Positions 1 through 11,975 of a stretch of 64,000 nucleotides of DNA are shown in pieces. The stretch spans positions 38,771,574 through 38,835,573 of the forward strand of contig CM063114.1 in NCBI GenBank assembly GCA_031841125.1, in the 5' to 3' direction. Under the pieces are notes generated by a model. That model worked only from the letters and a program-made list of their open reading frames with translations. It ran no database searches and had not been told where the DNA came from. A program made the translations under genes and the position numbers. The DNA is from Acanthococcus lagerstroemiae (lineage: Eukaryota; Arthropoda; Insecta; Hemiptera; Eriococcidae). How positions within the stretch are numbered: the first letter of the stretch is position 1; each line of letters opens with the position of its first letter.

Positions 1-114
1 ATTTTTCCGGGAGCATCCCCGCTCCCACACCACTGCCAACATAAAAGCAACAGCTAATCAGTATGCATCGCCGCTACTGTACTCCCCCATCTCCTTTTTC
101 TAAATCCGCGCCTG
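1..114. repeat. Dispersed repeat, copy 1 of 2 in window
   Basis: This segment reappears at 61580-61697 with only a few differences, in the same orientation. It shares the run beginning TTTTTCCGGGAGCA and the end CTTTTTCTAAATCC. The tail resembles the inverted form of the CAGTGGCGGATCTAA motif at 57451, which looks like the terminus of a transposon family. This is probably one end of an element that starts outside the window. Confidence 0.8.
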
Positions 115-149
115 ACTCCCTTCGGAAACATTGCAGGTTTTAAACATGC

Positions 150-905
150 GATAATCCATAAAGTTGGAAAGCAAGAAACGTCGCATTTTTGTAACAAGTA
201 CTTAAAATCATATTTATTAACCTCTATAAATTCTCGGGCCCATGTAACATTATTCGTCTTCTTGTGTGACTCCAGTATTTCAGTTTCGACGGCAGCAGCA
301 AATCCTCTAGCTCCGTTTTGAGCAGGTTTCATCTGCTCCATAAGTGACAGTGTTTCAGGGGCAACGTTCTCTACACCTTCATTCATTTCATATAGCTCAT
401 TAAAATTTCGTTTTCTTCTGCTTTGGTTGTATTTACCTACATACCTTTTCTACAAAACTTTCTCCTTGAATGGACATAGATACAAACGTGGAATTTGAAA
501 TGTAATGCTCATTTCTGTAAATTTATAATCGAGCGATATGTTTTGGCTTTAACAGCAACCCAAAAATACAGATTTCTGAAGTTTACTTCTGAAATCACAT
601 ACCTAGCCCAAGAATTTTTTACTTTTGCCTCACGAATGTTCCCCAGCATATTTTTTTAGTTTTCTGTCGAGCGCACGCATTTTCTTGTCTATTTTGTTCT
701 TTAAACTTCAAACAGTATGATTGGTTGCTTCTCTCCTCTGAAAGAAATAAGGTTTTCAATACAACACAGTCGTGTGAGATGAGAAAATAACTGAATTTGA
801 TCTCTGGTCAGAAGCTGTTCCAAACTCGTTGAACACTCGATCAGATGTTTACGACTTGATACAGATTCTTTAAAAACTTTATTAAGGTTCTTTAAGGTGA
901 ACAAA
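150..905 (-). pseudogene. Partial tandem copy of the nucleostemin (GNL3) 5' region
   Basis: A diverged second copy of the first two exons and intervening intron of the GNL3 pseudogene at 962-3010, in the same orientation. The exon 2 equivalent (about 225-385) reads PETLSLMEQMKPAQN and TWAREFIE, matching PETLSLLHLMEDAQN and LAREFKK in the other copy. The exon 1 equivalent (about 610-705) reads KNKIDKKMRALDRKLKK, matching KYKIDKKVREHNKKLRR, and then hits a stop. Intron sequence downstream of exon 2 (about 120-220) is also alignable, so this is a DNA-level segmental duplication and not a retrocopy. No GTPase core follows it within the window. Non-functional by its stop codons and missing parts. 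Confidence 0.75.
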
Positions 906-961
906 ATTATTTCATCTGTACAACTCCTTGAAACTAGCTAAGATTCTTCAGTGCTCATTAT

Positions 962-3010
962 GGGCGTTCATCTAGATTTGAAGACTCCGTCAGTCGGCAG
1001 CTTAAATACTTCAACACTGTCCTCGGGTGGCAGTGTGTAGAATCGTATTTTTCTTCTGAAATGAATCAAGTTTCCAAAAATTTCATTAATGAGTGAATAG
1101 TACAGCGGCAACCACTTTTCTCGAGACATTAGGAGTTGAAATTGAATCATTTAAAAATACTTTTACGCAGTTAAACACAAATGAAATTATAATCACCTGT
1201 TCCAATCTTGAACCAATACTCTAGCTGCTTTGAATGTATCTGGTATTTCTTTCTTACCTAGCAGTCCAAATCTTTTAGCAAAGGACGATTAAAATTCTTC
1301 TGGAGTTGAGTAATCGCTAACGTTGTAAAGACTCATCATCTGCAAACATAAATTAATAAATTACGGAAGCAAATTTAAAAACAGTGTATATATTCTCAGA
1401 TTCAGGAATAAAAGGAACTTATATGTTTATTCAAAGTGCACAATTACAAACACTTTTAATTTTCAAAACAGTGCCATACGAATACCTGATCTTCAGCTGC
1501 ACACATCTAATTATACCTGGGTAACACCTGGTTCTGCACCAACACGACAGGACTTGGACCTTTTTGAACTGTTAATCACGCTACTTTTGCCAACGTTTGG
1601 GACGCCTAGAAATAAAAATATACATAGAAACTATTCTTATAGGTAATTACAACTTGTCATATAACCACTATCTAATTTAATGTTAACTTACTTACCTACA
1701 ACACCAACAGTAATGGAAGTTTGTATCTCCTTATTTCCGCGATAGTTGGCTAACAACCGTATCAGAAATTCGGCACCCCCACGCAGGATGAAACGGACAT
1801 AAGTTTTTCAAGCTGTTTCTTCTATATTTTGACTTTTTAATCATTGCTCTACGACCAAGTTTTTGCGTTTGCTGTTGCACACTGGCTTTGAAAGGTACAG
1901 CTGATAAACTGCGACGGAAATATGTCAACCACTTTTCCAAGTTATGTCGTGGAACCAGGTCAGCTTTATTAATAACAAGCACCAATCTTTTTCCCGATTG
2001 CTAAGCACAGTCTGCTCAGCAGTTCTACAACGTGTACCCAGAGGGTCTCTAGCATCTACAATTTCTAATATTACGTCCGCCTCCTTGAACTATCTAGTAA
2101 ATTGTAACCAATTAAACAGAATCATAATTGTTGTGATTCAACCATTTCAAATGCACAAAAATGTTAATATTTCTTCGTGAATCATGGTTCAGAAATTAAT
2201 CCCAGTACGAAGTAATATCATTAGCTGGCTTCAGGGAGTAATAAATTAATCATGAAATAGAGTAACAAACTCAGAGAATATCATATCCGGAAACTTCAAG
2301 TCAGCACTAATCAGAATGTTGGAAAACGCATCAACTTTGAATCAAAAATTTATCAATCGAAAGGATATTGAAAATTTTCAACGATCATAGGAAAAGTACC
2401 AACAAAACTCACGCGACCTTTATTTCGAAACATTTCAGGTATTAAGACATATGATAATCAACAAAGTTGAAAAGCAGTATCCCCGCCCTTTTCGTTACAG
2501 ATATAATCGTAATTATTTACCTTTTTAAATTCTCTGGCCAATGGAGCATTTTCCATCTTCTCGTGTGACTATATATTTCAGTTTCGGCGAGAGTAGCAAA
2601 TCCTTTAGTTCGATTTTGAGCATCTTCCATCAGATGTAACAATGATAGAGTTTCCGGATCTGTACCATCATTCACTTTGTTGTTCATCAAAATTTCTTTT
2701 TCTTTCGCTTTGGCTGCATTTAGCTCTTCTACAACTTTCTCCTTGAATGGACACAGATTGAGTGTAACTACTAAGTCAGACTTGGAACCTGAAATGTGAT
2801 GTTCATGTCTGTAAATTTATAATCGAATGACATGTTCGCTTTCACAGCAACCCAAACATACAGATTTCTTAAGGTTACTTCTGAAATCATAGATAGCACA
2901 AGAGTTTTTACCTTTGCCTTTCGGATGTTTCTTAACTTCTCTTCTTAGTTTTTTGTTGTGCTCGCGCACTTTCTTGTCTATTTTGTACTTCGGACGGCAT
3001 GATAATCTTT
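962..3010 (-). pseudogene. GNL3: Nucleostemin / GNL3-like circularly permuted GTPase, broken
   Basis: Family role (known): nucleolar GTPase for ribosome biogenesis. Six exon remnants can be read on the minus strand: basic N-terminus KYKIDKKVREHNKKLRR (about 2900-2990); NLCPFKEKVVEELNAAKAKE and following coiled coil (about 2536-2757) ending at a GTAAAT donor; [18 protein letters not shown] then NKADL (G4) (about 1735-2105); [12 protein letters not shown] (G1 P-loop, split by a GTAAG intron at about 1608-1693); SDYSTPEEF (about 1200-1345); KIRFYTLPPED (about 985-1055). G4 before G1 is the circular permutation typical of this family. Breaks: frame changes near 2565, 1990 and 1810, and an in-frame stop after TPEEF near 1289. 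Neighbouring long ORFs are clean, so sequencing error is a less likely cause than decay. No start methionine is visible. Confidence 0.85.
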
Positions 3011-3481
3011 CACCTCTCTTTGCTAAAAGAAATAAGATCATCAAAGTAACACTATCATAAGCCGCTTGGAGGTGAAAGCAATGCACTTCTTTTTGAGGAA
3101 ATTGAAATTTGTCAGTAGTTACAAGCTGATGCATACTTACTCGAACTAGAATGACCCATTTTCGACATTTTTCAGTTCCTTGAGACAATATTATCCAGTC
3201 CTCTACACGTGTGTTGTGCATGCGTGGCAAATGCCGGCAACCAATGCTGTTGCTGTTAGTCTGTTGTTATTACTTTATTATTTTTTGGCTTTTACATGTT
3301 CACACCTCTCCCACTATAATATCTTAACTACATAGGCGGCGTAATCGTGACCAGGTTCGCTAGTGTCGACCTCCTGCAATTCCTAAGCAGGAATAGCAAA
3401 CGAAACTTTTTTTTTTTTCGTTTCGCTATTTTGGACAAAAGTCGATCGTTATTTCGTTGTTTCGTTTGCCATCCCTGTTCC

Positions 3482-3660
3482 TAAGTATAAAAGCAAAGTA
3501 AAAAATAGCTTTTGACCTGTTGGATTTTTCCAACATCTCAACTCAAAATTCCCAACTGTTGGATTTTCCCAACCTCTCAATTCAAAATTCACAAGTATCA
3601 AAGCAAAAAAAAAAGAGCTTTTGGCTAGTTGAATTTTCCCAACTCTACCGAAATTTTCCA
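3482..3660. repeat. Local tandem duplication, about 125 bp unit
   Basis: Two diverged units are seen, starting AAGTATAAAAGCAAAG (3483) and AAGTATCAAAGCAAAA (3593). Each is followed by AGCTTTTG and a GTTGGATTTTCCCAAC-like palindromic stretch; the palindrome also recurs between them at 3556. A short inverted repeat (GCAAACGAAAC near 3397 against GTTTCGTTTGC near 3460) lies just to the left. The open frame on the minus strand here simply translates the repeat and is not called as a gene. Confidence 0.6.
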
Positions 3661-3774
3661 ATTTCACCTGACAAAAAAATTTCCTACAGGGGGGAGGATC
3701 CCCTCTCCCCCTATCGTGATGTCTGAAAATTGGTGTTTCCTAGCATCTATTTTGATAGTTCTCCCATCAGTAGA

Positions 3775-4165
3775 ATATTCTAATTGTATGTTCCGGCACA
3801 TTTTCAAAATATACTACTTCGTCCTGTGTCGGACCAACTTCGTGTTCAAAAAGTACTTTGGATGGGTAAAAATCATGGAGGCTTTTCTGGAGCGGAACTT
3901 CAGTCCCCAAATCCTGCATTCTATTTTGTAATTTGAAATCGGTGAACCATGGGTTTCATCTTCTCAAGGGGAACTACAGTTCGGAGGGGAAAAGGACAGA
4001 AATGGAATTCTTTAATGAGGAAGGGCTTCCAGTATTCTGGTAGCTTAAACCCCCTGGGTCTCCCTTCAGCACCGTCACTTACAAAATAACAACCTAGTAA
4101 TAATGTCGTAAGTAATATACAAAAACTGAGCATAATGTTCTTCTTCAGCCATTTTCATCGTCACA
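3775..4165 (-). other. Possible remnant of an unrecognised coding sequence
   Basis: Three minus-strand signals are crowded together. A hydrophobic start MLSFCILLTTLLLGCYF at 4133 looks like a signal peptide. In another frame, MKMAEEEHYAQFLY begins near 4160 and meets a good GTAAGT donor near 4085. A third frame (about 3780-3960) reads NPWFTDFKLQNRMQDLGTE and continues 40 more codons before a stop. The three cannot be joined in frame by any acceptor I can find. It could be a decayed gene or chance open frames; I do not recognise the family. Confidence 0.25.
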
Positions 4166-4244
4166 GAGCGAAAACAGATCTTTCAAAATTTGCGTGCTGA
4201 CAGGTGTGACCTCAACCTGCCCGAATAGAATACACAGCTAATAC

Positions 4245-4492
4245 GGACGCTGTTTAACAAAAGGGAACTAACACACGAAATCCGCTTTTTGAGAACACGT
4301 GATTTGAAGTTCAAGAGCCATGTAGAAACTATATGGCATTGCGTTTACTGATAAGTTTTTTTCAACGTGAGTACACATTTTGAATCGGGGGCCCAATTTT
4401 GAAAAATTCTACGTTTTATGCTCTTTCCAACGATACTAATAACTCATTTTGTTTCCAAATGTGGGTTAGTTCCCTTTCGTTAAACAGCGTCC
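4245..4492. mobile_element. MITE family A, copy 1
   Basis: About 248 bp with inverted ends: GGACGCTGTTTAACAAAAGG on the left against the inverted TTCCCTTTCGTTAAACAGCG plus TCC on the right. A second copy with the same ends and interior lies at 54026-54276. There is no coding capacity. It sits 85 bp beyond the NOC4L stop codon. Confidence 0.85.
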
Positions 4493-4576
4493 ACATGTTG
4501 TAACTTTTTCATAAACAAAGTGAACTAATATTGTCCCAGTTATGTGTACCAATTTAATTTATTTTATAACATACAA

Positions 4577-7014
4577 TTACAGGTCAAAACTCCAAAAATT
4601 TGAAAAATAATCTGTACGAGGAAGAACGAAAGAATTTGGTTTTTCAAATGTCAGACTAATTTTCTGAAACTTTTTTCTACTTTCTTTTTCAAACATCTAA
4701 AACAAACACATATTAAAATGAAAAAACACTGACAATATGGAATTCACTAACAATTATTGGTGATTCAGGTATATTAATTATCACACGAAACTCACTTGAT
4801 CATATGTAGTCTCTATGAGTAGCGTTAAATCCCATTCAACATTTGGAAGTGGTTTGTGAATGAAGCTAACTGCTTTCGATACTTTCGGTAATACGTGTTG
4901 CTGCAAAGTTTCCAGTTCCCATAAACTGCTTTCTGCAGCATTAGTTTTTAAAGGATCGGGCTCATTTTCTAAGAATGGATCCTCGGACACTACAAAATAA
5001 AATTGAACCAACGATGATAAAATACTGTTCATACAGGTGTGTAACCGCATTTAAAATTTACTTACATACGATACAAAACTGATGTACCTGTTTTTCCAGT
5101 CGGATGCTGTATCATAACTTTCAAACTAGGATGTCTAATTAGTAAATTTCCAATAAATGCGGATAATATGATAATGTCTTGAGATGGAGCTTGTAAACAT
5201 AATCGAGCAAACCGTTTGATAAAGGACGCAATCAAAGTTTCAGGTACATGCCTTGAACATTCGAAATTCGAAAATAAACAAATTTTTTAAATCGACCTTG
5301 CAATTACGAAACTGTCATACATTGCTACTTACGTAGAACTTAAAAATATATTAGCCAACACATATAATCTGCTTTTGTACTTCGTGTAGAATATACTCGG
5401 GTGAAAAAAGGAGTACAGTTTCCCATAAATATTCGGATATTCTCTGTAAAGAAAAGAGTGGAATCATTAACATTTCTCAAACTCCCACTTTGAAAGCGAA
5501 TTTTCCATGGTAATCATGCTGATAAATCCAACCACCAGCAAAATAAAATTGACGGCTGATCGACTTACAAATTATGATCTTTCACTAGAGTAAATATTCC
5601 TTGTAATGCGAGTAAGGAAACGGAACCACCTGTAACAACCCAGCGGAACTCATGATACTACTATAGCGTCTCAAAATAGAGCAAGTAATTGTTTGAAATT
5701 AAATAGTTTAAAACATTTTGAGCAAGAAAATACATAGAAAACTACTTGGAGATTTACCATACCCGCATCCAATGATTCCATTAAGTAATCCATAGTAAGA
5801 ACAGGTTTTAAAAGATGAGGCATAAGATTTTCAATTAACAATATTAGTATGTTTTTATGTGTGCTGCTACTGTGGTTCCAATGGGTAATCAAATTCCACA
5901 AGTTTTGAACAGATTCTTGTAAAATGCTGTACTTCGGTTTGAATTTCGGTTTATCTGCAAAGCAAGTTTAATGATATTCAAGTGACCGAAAACAAATGCT
6001 CAAATATACTTTTGATGGCTCACTGAACACGAACTTTTGGAAAAGCAAAAGAGAACATCTTCTCCAATATCTACTAATTCATCCTCTGACGGTACAGGTA
6101 CTCGCTGTAGAACTGCCAAGATTCGAGTGATTTGTTTTTCACCCGGATTTTTCAATTTTTGTAGAATCTTTGGCGTGATTAACCAAAAATAATATGCTAT
6201 GTCTATAAAATTTGTGTACTCGTCGATTTGATTCTGCACAGTTGTTAATTTAGACTGCGTTGAAAAACACCTCTTCAGAAGTATCTGCAACAACGTATTC
6301 ACATAGAGTAAATTGCGTTCAACTTTCATACTTGAATGCTGCTCCCGGTAAGAAAAAATTGAATTACTTGTAGTTTATCGGTTGGAAAATAGTACTGTCC
6401 TTTCTTAGGCACCGAAATAGGGAACTTCCCTTCCTGACCTAGTAATAAGAATAAGGTGCTTAGTGCTTGCTCACTGACATTTTCACTTGACATTGAATTG
6501 GTGAGTTCCTTCCAAACGTTGTCATAAGAATTTCTTAACCACGTAACATATTCAGACATAGATTCTTCTTCTGAAATAAAAAAGAAAAGATTTTGGAAAA
6601 CAGCGCCACGGAGAGGCCTAGAATAACTCGGAGAAAATGATCAAATACTAATCAATTCGCGATAAATTATAAATCGGTACCGTTTTGTTCTCTTTTCAGC
6701 ATAGTTCGGCGTTTTAAAATCTCTAAGAATATTGCCTGCACCAAGAGGACAGCTTCAGATGATGAATCTCCATCCTGAAAAGTGCATATTTTCAGGTTAC
6801 ACTGTATTGGCATGGTGAATAGACTTGAAGAGATTTCGTTGGGTTTTCTTTAGTTGTAAGGTAACTAGTTCGATTTCTGCCAAAACATAAATTTGATGTT
6901 GGAACTACTTACTTCAGCAATACAAGCGATGATATCATCCAAGTTACTCGAATATTTTCTGGATTCTAAAAATTCTCTGGCTTTGATGGCTAGTGGGCTT
7001 TCACTTTCTTCCAT
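4577..7014 (-). CDS. NOC4L: Nucleolar complex protein 4 homolog (NOC4L), 10 exons
   Basis: Known role: Noc4 pairs with Nop14 in nucleolar maturation of the small ribosomal subunit (CBF/Mak21 family). Exons read on the minus strand: 6913-7014 (start MEESESPLAIKAREF), 6681-6774, 6368-6570, 6010-6338, 5763-5954, 5569-5629, 5333-5443, 5088-5251, 4796-4989, 4577-4696. Family hallmarks seen: GGSVSLLALQGIF, LEYPNIYGKLYSF, HPSIFYTKYKSRLYVLANIF and AAESSLWELETLQQHVLPKV. The sum is about 523 codons against about 516 in human. All junctions keep frame except exon 4 to exon 5. The best donor there (GTATAT at 6009) leaves the frame off by one, so either a weaker donor a few bases upstream is used or there is a one-base lesion. 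The first methionine follows a non-coding leader. It is head to head with ATP6AP1. Confidence 0.9.
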
Positions 7015-7878
7015 CGTGAATAACATCTGGGTGCGCCAGTCTAATAAAGCACCGCGGTATTTCTAAAATTCCGTAATTCAGCAGTTAACAAAAAAGCAAT
7101 CATTAGATCATTACTGAAACTTAAGAAACTAAACTACCCTCTGATATCAAGCTCAACAAAAACACGTGCAAAACTGGCTACCAAGAACCTAGTCGGACCG
7201 GGCAAACAACAACAACAATGACGCAATGCCATTTTTATGCAAAGAGAAAATCCAAAATCATTCGGATTTCGTCGATTTCGATAATAATGAAGAGTAAGGA
7301 AATTATTTATTTGCTATAAGGGATGTTTTTTTCGATTTTCCGTTAACCGCATTCATCGAGATATTTTGAAGAAAAAAAAACAAAACATTAAAACTGCCAT
7401 ATGCTGCTGTGCTGAACTTCCCCTTTTCGATTTCGACCCCGTTTTCTTATCAGTTTTATTCTTCAATCGATGCTAGCGAACCTACAATGTGCCAGGATCT
7501 TTCTTAATGATTTCATTTACCAAATCAAAAAGGTCTTTAAGTACTTGTAGATTACTCATATTCAATGTTCAGTTTCTTTCTTCTTACTATCATGTTTACG
7601 AGAATCTTATCATATTTTTTTATCATCACTTGGGAGTTGGGAAGCTCTAGCAAGATCGGGGAGTGGGTGTGGTTCTGTTCCTTGCTTCGTTTATTTCGTT
7701 CGGTTGTTCCCAAGATAAATCTATTTTTTTCAACTTTCTTGGAAGAATTCGCGAATATTTCTTCTGATTTTAGAATTTATCTACTCGTAATTCAACCATT
7801 AAATCATGGTAGTATTGTAAATTAATAATCCATAAGTGTATTAATTTCCCTTTGCTCTCTGTATCGTGGTCATCAGAC
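7015..7878. promoter_or_regulatory. Divergent intergenic region between NOC4L and ATP6AP1
   Basis: About 860 bp separate the two divergent start codons and must hold both promoters and 5' leaders. I see no clear TATA element. There are A/T runs (7370-7382) and a CAACAACAACAA run near 7207. The open frame at 7565-7825 is not supported as a gene. Confidence 0.5.
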
Positions 7879-9652
7879 ATGAGTTTTAAGGTTATCGTAA
7901 GTCTCATTTCTTTCTTCATAAATGCCGTATATTGTGCTGATGAAGTTCCCGTTGTGATATGGGGAACTGGGATAAAATCAATCAACAACCATGTTTCTGC
8001 TCTGAAGAAATTATCTGCGCCGGAGTTCGAGAATTTTGTGAAAAAGCTATCTTCTAATGAGCCACCTGTCATCGCAGCATTCATTGAGCCATCGCTCAGC
8101 ATGGAAGATTTTCAATTGCAAGATGGTAATGAGATAAGCGCGTTTCCTCTAATGCAACAACGTTTTGAAGTCGACGACTTGGTTACATTTTTACCTTATG
8201 TGAAAGATCCGATTAAAGCACTGGACTTATTGAAAGAGAAGGGTTACGTTTCGACTTCTGATCTTAGAAATTTGTCTGGAAACCCGAAGAATTTGATGGT
8301 AGTGAAACTGGACAATGCTAAAGATGATGAAACTAGAGTGGAGATGCTACGGCGACACGATAAAATCATTCATGAAGCCTGTTCGGCGGTTGAAGAGAAA
8401 TACGGAAATGGAAATGCGGTTTGTGTTTTGACTGCCAGTCGGAAATCGTGGATTGAATCAGAAATGGCACCTCCGATTCGTCATTTACTGGATGTTCCTA
8501 GTGCTGTAACTAACGAATCGATAGTTTTCTACGAAAACTATGTCGGATTGATTTATACGAAGAATTTAACGATTTCATTGAATAACACAGTATGCAGTCT
8601 AAGCGCCCCCAAAGATCCGGTATGTTGTACTAGCTTTTCCTTGTTAGAATCCATACTGAAATATTGACTAAAATGTTCGCTTAGATAAGCAGTGTGTTAG
8701 CTCGAAATTATCTTCACGACCCATGAACACTATGTTGGGTTCTAGATAGTTACATTACTGTAAATTGTTACTTGTGGTCTTTTCATTCAGTCTTGATCAG
8801 GAGTAATTTCAGAGCCCACATAACATGTTCCTTTTGATTTCGCTGGGCTGAATTCCATGTCGTCCTCAGGATCGTCATACAGGTGTAACAGTTGTTACTG
8901 GTGTCTTTCTAATTCAATTTTTATCAAAAATAGTTGTCTCAGGCCTTACGTAATATACTGATTTGCAATACGCTGGGCGTAATTCGATTAATTTATTACT
9001 TTTCTTTTTTCTATCTTTGTAGCCAACGCACGATAAATCATCCATGGAAGTTTATGTACAGATGACCTGTCCAGGGGGCTTGAAGGAAGATCGTATGCGC
9101 TTTGAATTCAAATTTACTTCTGATAATAGAACCTGGACACTGAGTTCGATATCATTTAAGAAATTTAATTTTGCCAATTCGTCGATTCTTATCAGCGCTT
9201 CCATCGGAAACTCATACCATACTCCAGCCGTAGTTGTATTTAAAGATGCCGATAACAATACTCTGAATTTCACATCTATTCAGGTAGTTATCACTAATGT
9301 AGTAAAATTATGAATTGATATTTGGTCGCCGTGAATCCTAATTTGAACTGGATTCTAAACCGCCACTAAAATACCAACTGTTGTCTTATGGAGTAAACAG
9401 TGAAGTAATGTCTGATGTGTGTTTCTTTTTCCACAGGCTGAATTTTTCAGCAAGCCAAGCACAACTGCCGCCTTCGGACCTGCCGATGATTCAGTTACTT
9501 TCTTCACAATACCTATAATTAGTGGATTATTCGTCACCAGTTTAATGGTGACCATTGTATTGCTAGGTCTTTCCATGATATTCGATATTAAAACTATGGA
9601 TCAGTTCGACGATCCAAAAGGAAAAACGGTTACCATTAACGCATCTGAATAA
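7879..9652 (+). CDS. ATP6AP1: V-type ATPase accessory subunit S1 (Ac45), 3 exons
   Basis: Known role: a type I membrane accessory subunit that helps assemble and target the proton-pumping V-ATPase in secretory and lysosomal membranes. Exons 7879-8619, 9023-9283 and 9437-9652 all join in phase 0 with GT-AG borders, giving 405 residues. The start MSFKVIVSLISFF is a signal peptide; an in-frame ATG 27 bp upstream (7852) would put a polar stretch before it, so 7879 is preferred. The luminal part starts DEVPVVIWGT and has several N-glycosylation sequons (NLT, NNT, NRT). One membrane span near the end (IISGLFVTSLMVTIVLLGL) is followed by the conserved tail MDQFDDPKGKTVTINASE. Complete and apparently functional. 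Confidence 0.93.
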
Positions 9653-11975
9653 GTTGTCTGTTCTTTCGTTGTAGAAAAAACGGGGATACCTAACGATTCA
9701 ATTTGTCGTAGTATACACAAAGGTAGGATATTTAATGTACAAATAATATTTCTCGTTTCGAACTGTTTTGTAAAGACAGCATTCTTGTTCAGTTTTTCAT
9801 ATTTTTCATGTTATGTTTTTGAATTTTTATGAAAAAAGATAACGTACGAGTATAAATTCCATCTTTTTCATCTCATTGCCATATTTTCAATCATATTCCA
9901 GTTTTATGGAAATCTATTGCAGCCTAAAAGAGATAGTAAATTAATAAGAAGTATTGTACATCTTCATCTTCAGATTAAGTAGTAAAAGCCATAAAATGAA
10001 TGATATGATTCTAAACCGAATTTCTTTGATCACGATAGTAATAATACGAACTTGATTTTGAATTAAAGCATAAAATGAGTATGTTCATATTAGTTCCGTG
10101 GTTTCTTCAACAAATTTAAAGTAAATTTGATTAGATTTTAATTACTATCTGTAATCAATAGTGATGGGCACAACTCGTCATCAGGATCAGGGGAACGCAC
10201 TCATTGTTGGTTGAAACTAGGAACCATTGATTAATAAGCAAACTGGGAGATGATGACCACGATGCCCTAAACCAACAATACTAATGCAAATTAAAACGAT
10301 ACAAATGCAGTTCGAATGTCACGATCTTATTTAGAGAATTCCTGAAATCATAATCTGATCTGATGTCAGCTTGTTACAGTGTAACAAAATTGAGCTGTGC
10401 CCATCTTCGTCACCTGAAGAAACTTGTAATGAAAAATCCGGAAGCTAAGAATTACGTAACAGCTATATCGACCTCGTGCATATAAATTTTATGTCTATTA
10501 TTTAAAGCCATTTAAACTGAAATGTATGTTTTGTAGGTCCAGTAAATAAATCGATGACTTCTTCTAGTTTCAAGGTCTTACTATCTTAAACATAGCATTT
10601 TGTTTATTTCCACGACATTCAGTTCGCTGTAATTTTCAAAAACTCATGATTCTGTTCGTAGTTCACTATCAACCATCATAATGTAACTCTGTCAAGTTCA
10701 AACGCCTGCATATAACAAGTATTTGGTAGTACAATATACCATTGTTACTAAAGCAATACAAAGTATTGTCCTGGTTGATACACCATCTTGTTACCTTTGA
10801 TAACTGCCAGATCTTTGAGTAAGGCTATGGTTACTTGAGCATAACGAGTAAATAACCGATATCGCGAAATACTTCATAATATGTCACTTTGTAATCATTT
10901 TTGAGAAAACGAAAAAGAGGTTTCCAAATGCATGGATTTTTATGGGGATATATGAAGTTTAAATCTTAAAAACATGTGTTAGATTTAACAGTGTTTTGAG
11001 GAACAGATGTAATAGTGGTTAGTGACTTCTACTTCCATTAAACATGATAAACCTCTGTCTTCTGGCAAAAGAAGTATAACGTCTCAGTTATAAGGTTTTA
11101 ATCATAAACTGAATGGTGAAGTTGATTTATTTGTTGAATAACGGTTGTTAGCTGTAATTCATGGTTATGAACCGTTATTTAATGGTCATTCTCATATCTG
11201 CCCTTTAACGGATATTTCAAAATTAATTCTTACTGGCTGTTATGTAACAATAGTTTTCCCCAATCTTTGTTAACCTGTATCACTGTTATTCTTTGAATAA
11301 TCTACCGGTCTTACAATATGCTCAGTTTGATGTGTAACTGTGACTTGGATCAAAACCAAACTAAACTGATCCCATAAGGGATTATTTTTTTGATGATTTA
11401 GTAGCTCTGTTTCAAATGTTATCAGAGAAACAAGATAGTTTATGACCGAACGTGGATATACAGAGACTGTACATGGAGCTTTACTTTTTTGATTTGTACG
11501 TCAATCATTGTATAGTCTGTTTAAGCTTTGTATGATAATGTATAAGTAAGATGAATTAACTTGTATCATCAAGTTACGTCTTACTTAATCTAGTCTTGTA
11601 CATTCCAAGTGTTACTTTTACTTTGGAATATAACTATTTCGCGTTTGTCGTATATAGGTACCATGTTTCGATCGCTAAACAAAGCGAATTGTAATTTTAA
11701 AAAGCGAAATAAAATACACGGAAATATGTAATTTTATATTATTTGAGAAACTGAACGTGACACAACTTCACAATTATAATCAAATCTATCTACAACGGTT
11801 CCAAGGATACAAAATTATATTTTCATGCAATGTGCCAACATTTCAACTTGTAAAACAACAATGTACAAAAAGTAAAGTAAATATGAGTATTTACGTACAA
11901 AAAATAATTAAAGGGTAAATAACTTAAGAATATGAAAAGTAAAGGAAGGCCACTTTAAAATACGGGTCCGGTTAT
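9653..11975. other. 3' flank of ATP6AP1 and gene-free AT-rich DNA
   Basis: No supportable coding exon is seen in these 2.3 kb. Candidate polyadenylation motifs occur (AATAAA near 10544 and in AAATAAAATACACGG near 11707). A MITE-like segment at 10164-10407 is listed separately. The two flanking genes converge here. Confidence 0.6.
10164..10407. mobile_element. Short inverted-repeat element, hAT-like ends
   Basis: The left end AGTGATGGGCACAACTC pairs with GAGCTGTGCCCATC at the right, enclosing about 240 bp with no coding potential. The TAGTGATGGGCA terminus resembles hAT-family ends, by family knowledge. I could not confirm an 8 bp target duplication. Confidence 0.55.

Noticed and set aside
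3449..3667. Minus-strand 72-codon frame with repeated NFELRGWENPT
   Set aside because: The apparent protein repeat is a translation of the local tandem DNA duplication.
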